A DNA stretch of 64,000 nucleotides from Mucilaginibacter sp. (GTDB lineage: Bacteria > Bacteroidota > Bacteroidia > Sphingobacteriales > Sphingobacteriaceae), in the NCBI RefSeq assembly GCF_025359345.1, contig NZ_JANYGQ010000015.1, positions 62,001-126,000 on the forward strand, given 5' to 3'. The number at the start of each line of letters is the position of its first letter. The first letter of the stretch is position 1. The position numbers and the translations under genes are program-made. Of the stretch, positions 23,453-31,108 are shown one piece after another. A model generated the notes under the pieces. It was not told where the DNA came from. It ran no database searches and saw only the letters and a program-made list of their open reading frames with translations.

Positions 23453-25408
23453 TTATTCGTTAATCAAAAAGTTGACTATTCTGCACGCGTGACCTTTGCT
23501 CGCCTTATTTTTTTGTTCGCTTATCCTGATCTTCAATACATGGCTGCCGGGTTTTAAATCACTACTGAGTAAAAGGTACCATGGCAAATGAAGCATGCCG
23601 CTCCACTGGGTGTACAAGTCGATATTTTTGAATTCGCCGTTATCAATAGCGTATGAAATTATGCCCGCATCTGCACCGGAAACTATGGCGATTCCGGCAG
23701 CTGTGCCTTTAAAATGCAGGGATAACTCCGCTCCCGGCGTGTTTGAGCTTAATACCGGGATATTTACAAAGCCTTCGCGCGTGGGTAATCCATCTGCCGG
23801 TTGCCATTTGGGTGTAATTGTCCAGCCATTTTTATAAACCGCATTTTTAATATTGTAATAGTTGCCATTTTGAAAACTTGCTTTATTAAGCGGTTTTGGC
23901 AATGCCATTTTAAGGCTTGCTATGCTTTCAGGCAGATGGTCAAAACAATCCTGGAGCAAACTTTTGATGGTGGCAAAATATAACTCCTGCCCAAACACAG
24001 CCGGGTGAAGGTCTTTAAAATCATCGGTCCACGTAAACTCCTTATTGCTCATTTTATCCCTTACTTCCTTAGCAAGGTTAATAAAAGGAAGATTATAGTA
24101 ATGTGACACTAACTGGTGGTTATTGATCTCCGCCGGCTCCCGCCCCCTGTTATAATCACTTGTTTTTTCAGGGTCGGCAAAGGCCATCATCACAATGTCC
24201 ATCTCCGGGTTGCTTTTTTTAGCATGCCTGATGATGCCTTCAAGGGCACGTACCTGGGTGAGTCTGTCAGTGCCATTCGCCTTGTCGTTTACAGCTGCTT
24301 CTACAAACAAAAGGTCTGTCTTTCCCGAATCAAGCACATCCTGCTGCAGCCTGAAAGCGTGGGGTAGGCTGCCTAAAGAAGGGATACCTGCCGCGATGAA
24401 ATGAAATTCCGCATCGGGGAACCGTTCCTGCAGATACCTGCCTATTTTTTGCCGCCAGCCTGGATTATAGGTGATCGATCCGCCAAGAAAAGTAACCGTG
24501 GCTTTTTTACGGGTGGTAACCGCATGATAAAAATTACTTAAACCGCCTGCCATTTCAAAGTAATTGCTGTATGGCAATGTCTTTTTTACCGGGAACGAGT
24601 TATTGAATATAAAATCGGCATAATAATCCGGCCTGTCAATCGGGAAATGATGCCCCTGTAACTCCTGCGGACCAATAGTTACCGGGTGAACGCTAATTGG
24701 CCCCCCGGCAGCTATGTACCGTTGTGCAAACAGGTAGGTATTTTCGGCAGGTGGCGCCAGCTTATCATTTAATCCTATAACATGCAACATAGGCACCCTG
24801 AAGGCTGCAAGCCCTTCCAGGTTGTCAACAGGGTTATCGTTATAAGCCATTGCCTGCGGCTCGGTAAAATGGTAAACGGCCTTTAACTGGCTCCATAAAG
24901 CGGTATCGCCTATCCCTTTTTCCTTGCCACCCGGCCAGCTTTTAATATCGCATACCGGGGTTTCTGCATAAATGCAGGTAACTTTATCCGGGTTCCGTTT
25001 TGCCCATGCGTAAGCATACAGTGCACCGCGGCTTACTGCCTCGAGGGCAACTTTTGGGGCCAACGATACTTCATTAGTGAGATAATGATAAAACTTATCC
25101 CAAACCTGTAATGATTGCGGGCTTCCGTACTGATCATCAACGCTTATATAAGCAATATAAAAGCCCCTCGAAAGCAGGATGCTATCCATGTCAGTATGCC
25201 AGTCGGGAAATGAAGCTCTCCAAATCCAGGGATTTCCCGGCAAGGCGTGGGCAGGCTTTACATAATACGCCATATGGCCCTCTATGGCAAGCGCCTTTTT
25301 CTCAAAACCTTTCCATAAACCTGGTGGAGGGTTTTCCTGTGCTTTTACCAATAAAAAAATGCTCACCAGCAGGGTGGTTAAAATAAGTTTTCGGGATTTT
25401 ATTTTCAC
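23453..25408 (-). CDS. Two-domain secreted esterase: alpha/beta hydrolase plus SGNH hydrolase
   Basis: A 651-residue protein with a signal peptide (ILTTLLVSIFLLVKAQ). Residues about 25-270 look like an alpha/beta-hydrolase: the nucleophile elbow EAVSRGAL (Ser in a S-R-G variant of GxSxG), an acid near VIGLNDKLAPP and a His in LQGHHFP. Residues about 300-480 are an SGNH domain: block I FLGGSIT, block II GIPSLGS, block III EAAVND and block V DLHP. A C-terminal beta-sandwich of about 130 residues ends the protein. Such fusions act on acylated glycans; the exact bond is unknown. It is a single gene with no polysaccharide partners beside it. Confidence 0.8.
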   Translation of the reverse strand: MKIKSRKLILTTLLVSIFLLVKAQENPPPGLWKGFEKKALAIEGHMAYYVKPAHALPGNPWIWRASFPDWHTDMDSILLSRGFYIAYISVDDQYGSPQSLQVWDKFYHYLTNEVSLAPKVALEAVSRGALYAYAWAKRNPDKVTCIYAETPVCDIKSWPGGKEKGIGDTALWSQLKAVYHFTEPQAMAYNDNPVDNLEGLAAFRVPMLHVIGLNDKLAPPAENTYLFAQRYIAAGGPISVHPVTIGPQELQGHHFPIDRPDYYADFIFNNSFPVKKTLPYSNYFEMAGGLSNFYHAVTTRKKATVTFLGGSITYNPGWRQKIGRYLQERFPDAEFHFIAAGIPSLGSLPHAFRLQQDVLDSGKTDLLFVEAAVNDKANGTDRLTQVRALEGIIRHAKKSNPEMDIVMMAFADPEKTSDYNRGREPAEINNHQLVSHYYNLPFINLAKEVRDKMSNKEFTWTDDFKDLHPAVFGQELYFATIKSLLQDCFDHLPESIASLKMALPKPLNKASFQNGNYYNIKNAVYKNGWTITPKWQPADGLPTREGFVNIPVLSSNTPGAELSLHFKGTAAGIAIVSGADAGIISYAIDNGEFKNIDLYTQWSGMLHLPWYLLLSSDLKPGSHVLKIRISEQKNKASKGHACRIVNFLINE

Positions 25409-25496
25409 TTCTAATAAAATATTTCATCACAAATTAGTTAAATCAATTTAAACTATACGCTGGCGATGGTAATTACAGGAAAAAATGGGGTAAGCG

Positions 25497-25700
25497 CTAA
25501 GGACAATTATTGAGGACCTGCTTTATTTTATTATTAATACGCGAAAGCATGAAATCGCCAACAGCCTCCTCGCTTTCGGGGAATTCAGCATCCTGGTATG
25601 CCTTTTGGCGATACCATTTTAACAGCGCTTCTTTTTCAGCTTCAGAGGCAGTATTGTCCCTGTATTTCTGAATTAAAATATTAATACGGTCCTGGTTCAA
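25497..25700 (-). pseudogene. FecR-like anti-sigma factor, N-terminal fragment
   Basis: A 67-residue frame resembling only the cytoplasmic N-terminus of Bacteroidota FecR proteins: RINILIQKYRDNTASEAEKEALLKWY, then MLSRINNKIKQ. Full FecR proteins continue with a membrane span and periplasmic domain to about 330-390 residues; here a stop follows at once and no continuation was found. No ECF sigma factor or SusC partner is adjacent. It is best read as a remnant, although a free cytoplasmic sigma-binding peptide is conceivable. Confidence 0.55.
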
Positions 25701-25821
25701 TTGGTTATTGCGGGTTTATACAGGTGTGTACCCTAGGAAAGGGTTAACCCTATATGGAGGGTGAAATATTTTCAAGGAAAAATGAAAGAGGAAATAAAGC
25801 GCTAAATTTGATAGCAGATAA

Positions 25822-25956
25822 ATAGTTGTTAAGGCTGTAGTTAAGAAAGCCGTAATTGAAAAAGGGTACGGCGATGTTATTGTGATCGACAATGTTAAAA
25901 GTCACGCTGACGACCCATTTTTTGTAAAAAAAGTGGGATACGTAAAAAAACGTTAA
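25822..25956 (+). pseudogene. Remnant of an unrecognised gene (C-terminal piece)
   Basis: A 44-codon open stretch between a TAA at 25819 and a TAA at 25954 with protein-like composition (AVIEKGYGDVIVIDNVKSHA, then DDPFFVKKVGY) but no Met start. It looks like the end of a soluble protein whose 5' part is gone. No family could be assigned. Confidence 0.35.
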
Positions 25957-26001
25957 GTAAAAAAACTTACCAGGGGATAAAAGTAAATAGCGAAGCAGAT
26001 C

Positions 26002-26661
26002 ATGAATTTAATTCATAAAATAAGAGCAGATATACAGAACGATTTCAATCAAGATACTTTTAATAAAGGCGACACTGAAACATCGATTTCCCCTTCTAAA
26101 AAATTCAGATTGGAAGCGACTAACTTTTGGTCGAACGAACCGAACTGGAATCTGACCAAAGTGGAAATTTATGATCAAGCGCGAAATGACAAAATATTTG
26201 ATTTTTTTATAAATGAAGACCAGTTTTTTTACGACTGGATGCTAACAAATGGCCTTGAATATTTAATATGTGCGGAAGATATCTTTGGCGGTCAAACAAT
26301 TGTTGATTTAACAAATCTTCGGATGGCTGGGTATTCTCCTAATGAGGACGGATTTATATGGACGAATTTCAGCTTATCTCCAGATGGTAAAACGCTGGCA
26401 ACAATTGGCTGTTATTGGGCTTGCCCCTATGTAATAAAGCTTTTTGATTTCTCCAACCCCTTAATCTTACCGTTAAGAGAAATAAAAGAAATTATGTTGG
26501 CAGCCAATGACGAGGTTATTTTAGGTTGGCTGGATAACGAAACATTAAAAACGAAGGGAATAGAAAGAGAAAGCATTAGAGAATATGACGATGATGGTGC
26601 TTTTACTACCCGGACAATAAGTGAAACGCCATTCGAACGTGAAATTAAAATAATGGAATAA
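26002..26661 (+). CDS. Hypothetical protein with a WD/PD40-like segment
   Basis: A 219-residue cytoplasmic-looking protein that is AT-rich and highly charged. One stretch, FSLSPDGKTLATIGCYWACPYVIKLFDF, resembles a beta-propeller blade (SPDGKxLAT). No full family match was recognised. It sits among gene fragments and repeats, and its composition suggests lateral acquisition; immunity-type proteins of polymorphic toxin systems have a similar look, which is only a guess. Confidence 0.55.
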   Translation: MNLIHKIRADIQNDFNQDTFNKGDTETSISPSKKFRLEATNFWSNEPNWNLTKVEIYDQARNDKIFDFFINEDQFFYDWMLTNGLEYLICAEDIFGGQTIVDLTNLRMAGYSPNEDGFIWTNFSLSPDGKTLATIGCYWACPYVIKLFDFSNPLILPLREIKEIMLAANDEVILGWLDNETLKTKGIERESIREYDDDGAFTTRTISETPFEREIKIME

Positions 26662-26668
26662 AATCCCT

Positions 26669-26863
26669 TTGAGCAAAACAAAGTCTATTGACGAAAAGGA
26701 GTTTTATCTGCGATTATGCCTTAAGGAAAAATACAGCTCACGCGAATTAGAAAGACAAATGAATAGTGGAGTTTTTGAAAGGGTCATGATCGGAAATCAA
26801 AAACTCCCGGCAGTGATGAGAGAGATGGGGTTTAATGGGCAAATGGTTCCAACATTTGATTGA
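26669..26863 (+). pseudogene. DUF1016 (YhcG-like nuclease) fragment
   Basis: A 64-residue frame that can only start at a TTG. It matches the mid region of DUF1016/YhcG proteins, with the typical KEFYLRLCLKEKYSSRELER and QMNSGVFERVM pattern. Complete YhcG proteins have about 340-380 residues with a PDDEXK nuclease domain, which is missing here. It follows the preceding unknown gene by 7 bases. A decayed remnant. Confidence 0.6.
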
Positions 26864-27264
26864 TGGCCACCTGACGCAAAATTGATATAACGTAAACTTA
26901 TGTCAGTTCTCGTAAATTGATCGCATTGCGAAAAATGACCGAGTAGACCACGAGTCAAAATTATTAATTTCAGCGTGGTTAAAATGAGAAGTCCGTTTAT
27001 TGCAATTATTATTCCTTTTAACGATACGGCTTTGATTAAGATTACAAAATTATTTTGATCAATTTGCATCCTCAATAAGCAAATAAACGGCACAAAAGTA
27101 AAACTTACGTCAACTGGTGGCTGTGAACTGACGGGAGCTTTGTATTTCGTCTTGCTCCTATAATATGTATTTAAACTTCCTAAAATTTAAATCTATTCTT
27201 AAAATTTCCGAACATTGTAGGAGTAGGAGTAAAAATAGAAACGACCAACTTGTAGACTTGTATT
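26864..27264. other. AT-rich spacer without a recognisable gene
   Basis: About 400 bases with no supported reading frame. The ends carry weakly inverted words (GCCACCTGACG at its start; CGTCAACTGGTGGC near 27110-27123), which could mark a decayed short transposable element, but the match is imperfect. Confidence 0.3.
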
Positions 27265-27909
27265 TCACAAACTGTCGTACTCGAACCAAGCGTTAAACGT
27301 GAATCTTTTTGTTATTCTTAGTTTGACGGTAGTATCCCTAAGCACACGACTGTTAATTATCGTTAGATTTTCTCTTTGAATCAGTTTTTTTAAAAATCCG
27401 CTAGTATCAATATTATCAAATCTCAGTTTAGAGGAACTGCTTTTATCCATTATAAAATCAATACCTCTAGAATATCGTTTACTCGTTACCGTGTGGACTA
27501 ACCACCCGTCCACTCCGAGGTATTGATATACTGTGAACGAATGATTGTCACAATAAAAATAGGTTTTGTCGCCAGTAACCGACATAGGTGCTGGGTATTC
27601 GGTTTCAAATACCGATACGGAATCTTTTCGATTACATTTAAATTTCACTGGTGCCTTTTTATTCCAGGGGTTAAATACAATCATACTATCTAATAGGTTG
27701 CCTTTGTAAACCAGTTCATAAAATCTACGTCCTTGAGTTTTTTGTTTTCTGGCCTCTCCTGGACTGATTGCAATAAGACCACAATAACATTGGAAACTAA
27801 AATCTTCAAAAAACAATGATTTATAATTTTGTTCTTTTTTGCATCCAATAAATAAGTATATAATTGAAACCAACACAACGTTTTTCTTTATTATCAATAA
27901 TTTAGTCAT
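27265..27909 (-). CDS. Hypothetical lipoprotein
   Basis: A 214-residue protein with a basic, hydrophobic N-terminus and lipobox (LFIGCKKEQ, Cys about residue 23). The mature part is strand-rich with aromatic residues (FYCDNHSFTVYQYLGVDGW, FNAWFEYDSL). No family was recognised. Strong AT bias and the setting among remnants suggest an accessory gene. Confidence 0.55.
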   Translation of the reverse strand: MTKLLIIKKNVVLVSIIYLFIGCKKEQNYKSLFFEDFSFQCYCGLIAISPGEARKQKTQGRRFYELVYKGNLLDSMIVFNPWNKKAPVKFKCNRKDSVSVFETEYPAPMSVTGDKTYFYCDNHSFTVYQYLGVDGWLVHTVTSKRYSRGIDFIMDKSSSSKLRFDNIDTSGFLKKLIQRENLTIINSRVLRDTTVKLRITKRFTFNAWFEYDSL

Positions 27910-27944
27910 ATTCGGAATTTTTATTACTACTAAGGTAATACGTT

Positions 27945-28400
27945 ACAATTTATTTTTGCCGTTTTTATCCGGAATTTTACCTGCCTGATCAGTTCCAGTA
28001 ATTGCTCCTCTAGCGCGAGTATCCGGGCTGGCGAAAAGAGGTGGGCTACTCGTGCTCCGCTTGCTAAGTGGCCAATATGCATGCGGCGGTATCCTTCCCT
28101 AAACATTGAGGTTCCTTGATTGTCCTGTGCAGAGATTGCTTCGTTCCTCAATGACGCGCGGGGAGGAAGGTCGTCACCGCTACCGCAAGTATTTCCCTTC
28201 TATCGCAGCCGCCCCGATTTGTCGGGGTGGCCCGCTGACAGGTAACAAAGCGATAGGTAGACAACAATTAATTATGAATCACTTAAAAGTGCAAATTTTG
28301 AACCGTAAAAAGCCCGCCTCGTTAGTAAAGCGGTCTACCTAAACGCGGACCACAAGCGAGCACGCTTGCGGTAGCGTAAGACGCTTGAACCGGCGGGAAA
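27945..28400. repeat. Mosaic of decayed palindromic repeats
   Basis: No gene is supported in this roughly 500-base gap. It holds a damaged copy of the CATTGCGAGG element (CATTGAGG at 28104 and CGTTCCTCAATGACG at 28142-28156), a CCCCGA/TCGGGG hairpin near 28212-28229, and CTACCGC/GCGGTAG words near 28170 and 28365. Frames crossing it are translations of repeats. Confidence 0.6.
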
Positions 28401-28415
28401 CTGAACCCATAAACA

Positions 28416-28784
28416 TTAGCTGTTTCGTTTTATAAATAATCTATTTTCATGTTCAATTGCGGATTCGCAAATGCTTTTAATGGCGCTATATACTTGTAAG
28501 TCGGACGGGGCTAAGTTATCAACGATAGTAAGTAGCTGATCATAGAACTCTTGCAATCTAACAACAAGAGAAAACGTTGAACCATAATTATTGGCAATGT
28601 TTAAAAGGCGAACTAAATTTTCTGGATCTGATGTTTCGTCATAGGGAATCCAGTCAATAATTCCGCTAAAGTCGGCCTGAAATAATCTAACTTCATACAC
28701 AATGTTATCTGCACCAACTTTTTCAATTAAGACAACCTCCAATTCTCCTTTATAATGCTCTGAATATAGATCTATAGTAATCAT
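28416..28784 (-). CDS. Small hypothetical cytoplasmic protein
   Basis: A 122-residue acidic protein without signal or membrane segment. The N-terminus is strand-rich (MITIDLYSEHYKGELEVVLIEKVG), the C-terminus helical (LQVYSAIKSICESAIEHENRLF). Its style is that of immunity or antitoxin-like singletons, but no family was recognised. It lies between the repeat mosaic and the SDR gene. Confidence 0.5.
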   Translation of the reverse strand: MITIDLYSEHYKGELEVVLIEKVGADNIVYEVRLFQADFSGIIDWIPYDETSDPENLVRLLNIANNYGSTFSLVVRLQEFYDQLLTIVDNLAPSDLQVYSAIKSICESAIEHENRLFIKRNS

Positions 28785-29032
28785 TTATTTTGCTTTAAAA
28801 TGTCCTTTTTCTAAAATTAGTGCCCCCCCTCCCGCCTATTCATCGTCTCGTTTGAACCTATGCAAATGTAAGCGTCCCCGCTTACAACAACCCGTTTGCA
28901 ATGTCGCAAAATAGCTCATATTTATTACCATGCAACGCCTCAACCGTAAAATGTATAAGGGATCAGTTGAAACATATAAATGCGCCTGCACGCTTAACCA
29001 GACCTTTGCTTTACAAATTAAAATATAAAGCA

Positions 29033-29845
29033 ATGAAAAAGACAGTATTAATAACAGGCGCTTCATCCGGGTTTGGAAAAGTGGCCGCTAAATTATTTAA
29101 TAACAGGGGCTGGAACGTAATAGCCACCATGCGTTCGCCCGAAAAAGAAACCGAACTATCTGCGCTTAGCGATGTTTTGATAACTAAGTTAGATGTTACC
29201 GATAAGCAAACTATACAAAACGCGGTGGCAGCGGGCATCGAAAAATTTGGCAAAATTGATGTATTGGTGAACAACGCGGGCTACGGCGCATTGGGTGCAT
29301 TGGAAGCCGCTACCGAAGAAGAGGTTAAACGGCAATTCGATGTCAATTTGTTTGGGTTGATAGCAATGACAAAAGCGGTATTGCCAGGTATGCGGCAACA
29401 AAAAGCAGGTACAATAATCAATATTTCTTCGGTTGGTGGAAGGGTTACTTTCCCGTTCAGCTCACTTTATCATGCAACTAAATTTGCGGTTGAAGGGTTG
29501 ACGGAATCTTTGCAATATGAATTAAATCCGTTTGGCATAGGTTTAAAAATCGTTGAACCAGGGGGTTATAAGACCGAGTTTGCCGGACGTTCGATGGCCC
29601 TTTTCGGCCTTGATAATTTCGCTGATTATCAACCCGCATTTGGTAAATTCACCGCCATGCTGGATCAATGGCCAATGTCTGAAAATATTGGCGAAGTGGC
29701 CGATGCGATTTATGAAGCAGCAACCGATGGTACTGAAAAATTGCGTTACCCCGTTGGTCATGACGCCGCGCAATTGATAGAAGCCAGGAAACAAATGGAT
29801 GATGTGGATTTTAAAAAAATGATGGCTGCCCAAACGGGTATTTAA
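29033..29845 (+). CDS. Short-chain dehydrogenase/reductase
   Basis: A 270-residue classical SDR. The start at 29033 (MKKTVLITGASSGFGK) places the dinucleotide-binding TGASSGFG at residues 8-15. Other motifs: NNAGYGALG, the catalytic Ser in INISSVGG and Tyr/Lys in YHATKFAVEG. Substrate unknown; similar proteins are annotated as oxidoreductases of the ketoacyl or retinol type. An AraC-type regulator lies 307 bases downstream on the same strand, with a foldback element between that begins inside the SDR stop codon. Confidence 0.92.
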   Translation: MKKTVLITGASSGFGKVAAKLFNNRGWNVIATMRSPEKETELSALSDVLITKLDVTDKQTIQNAVAAGIEKFGKIDVLVNNAGYGALGALEAATEEEVKRQFDVNLFGLIAMTKAVLPGMRQQKAGTIINISSVGGRVTFPFSSLYHATKFAVEGLTESLQYELNPFGIGLKIVEPGGYKTEFAGRSMALFGLDNFADYQPAFGKFTAMLDQWPMSENIGEVADAIYEAATDGTEKLRYPVGHDAAQLIEARKQMDDVDFKKMMAAQTGI

Positions 29846-30126
29846 AATTAATGGCTGCCCAAATGCGTGTAATTCAAATTGTCGCCGAAATACCGCATAG
29901 TCGTCTATTTTTCGATTATAAAGCATGGTGGAATTTGGCTAAAGCCCCGTTTTATTATTTTATTATTCCCGTCGGCTAAAGCCAGACGGCAATGAATTGA
30001 AAAGAACTGTTTCATTGCCGTCGCTTTTAAGGGACGGGACATAAATAAGCGGATTAGGGCTTTAGCCAAAAATTGGAAGCGATGATTTGAATTGCACCCG
30101 CCCAAATAAGGGCAGCCATTAATTTT
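29844..30126. mobile_element. Foldback (MITE-like) element, 283 bp
   Basis: Perfect 17-base inverted ends, AAAATTAATGGCTGCCC at 29844-29860 and its reverse complement at 30110-30126. Nested inverted pairs continue inward: TAATTCAAAT/ATTTGAATTG, TTGGCTAAAGCCC/GGGCTTTAGCCAA and GACGGCAATGAA/TTCATTGCCGTC. No gene is encoded. The left end overlaps the SDR stop, and the word ATGGCTGCCCAAA also occurs in the last SDR codons at 29822-29834. Confidence 0.7.
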
Positions 30127-30152
30127 TATGGTAACTTTATAAAAGTAAAAAC

Positions 30153-31055
30153 ATGCCGGATAAATACATTGATCTTCAATCTATCAGCGACCTGCACAAG
30201 CTGGTAAAATATACACCACCGAAACACCCGCTGGTGAGTGTTATAAACCATACAGACTTTTATGAAAAGCGCCCTAAGGAGAACGCTTTTTACCGTTTTG
30301 GCTTTTATATCATTTCCTGCAAAAAATTCGAGGGCCTGTTAAAATATGGTAAAGGATATTACGACTTTAATGAAGGTTCCCTGATGTTCACCGCACCCGG
30401 ACAAGTTATAGCGCCCGGCCCGGACGTTACCGTTGAGGAAGGTTGGGCCCTGTTCATTCATCCCGATCTGATCCATGGTACCGATTTAGGTAAGAAGATA
30501 CACCAGTATTCCTTTTTCAATTATGAGGTGAACGAAGCCCTGCATATTTCGGAAGAGGAGAAACTGATCATTAAAGATTGTGTGGCAAAGATTGAAAGAG
30601 AGTATTCGCAAAATATAGACAAGCACTCACAAGGCCTAATTGTCAGTAATATCGAACTGTTGCTAAATTACTGCAGCCGTTTTTACGACCGGCAGTTTTA
30701 TACAAGGGCAAAAGTTAACTCGGATGTGGTGCAACAGTTTGAAAAATTGTTAAAGGATTATTTTTCGCAAAGTACCCTGATTGAAACAGGCATCCCAAAC
30801 GTTAAATATTTTGCTTCCCAACTCAACCTGTCGCCTAATTATTTGTCTGATCTTTTAAATAAGTTTACGGGCAAAACCACCCAGGAACACATCCACCTGG
30901 AATTGATAGATAAAGCTAAATCGTTGTTATGGGGTACGAATGATTCTATCAGTGAGATCGCATACGGGCTTGGGTTTGAACATCCCTCCCACTTTACAAA
31001 GATCTTCAAATCAAAGACAGGAAAGTCGCCCAGTGAATATAGGAACGTAAACTAA
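30153..31055 (+). CDS. AraC-family transcriptional regulator
   Basis: A 300-residue protein with an N-terminal cupin-like sensor region (about 15-170) and a C-terminal AraC double helix-turn-helix at about 200-300: YFASQLNLSPNYLSDLLNKFTG and then ISEIAYGLGFEHPSHFTKIFK with TGKSPSEYR. It probably controls the adjacent SDR, as is common for such pairs; no binding site was identified. A TAACTTTA box at 30132-30139 lies just outside the foldback element and close to the ATG. Confidence 0.92.
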   Translation: MPDKYIDLQSISDLHKLVKYTPPKHPLVSVINHTDFYEKRPKENAFYRFGFYIISCKKFEGLLKYGKGYYDFNEGSLMFTAPGQVIAPGPDVTVEEGWALFIHPDLIHGTDLGKKIHQYSFFNYEVNEALHISEEEKLIIKDCVAKIEREYSQNIDKHSQGLIVSNIELLLNYCSRFYDRQFYTRAKVNSDVVQQFEKLLKDYFSQSTLIETGIPNVKYFASQLNLSPNYLSDLLNKFTGKTTQEHIHLELIDKAKSLLWGTNDSISEIAYGLGFEHPSHFTKIFKSKTGKSPSEYRNVN

Positions 31056-31108
31056 TCTTAACAGATGTAATATCGGGTGTGAAAAACCATCAGCCCAGCC
31101 AGGAATAT

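Noticed and set aside
28106..28342. A 78-residue plus-strand frame
   Set aside because: It runs through decayed palindromic repeats and has no protein-like pattern.
28250..28410. Search for a tRNA gene in the GC-rich spacer
   Set aside because: No cloverleaf, T-loop GTTCGA motif or CCA end could be fitted.
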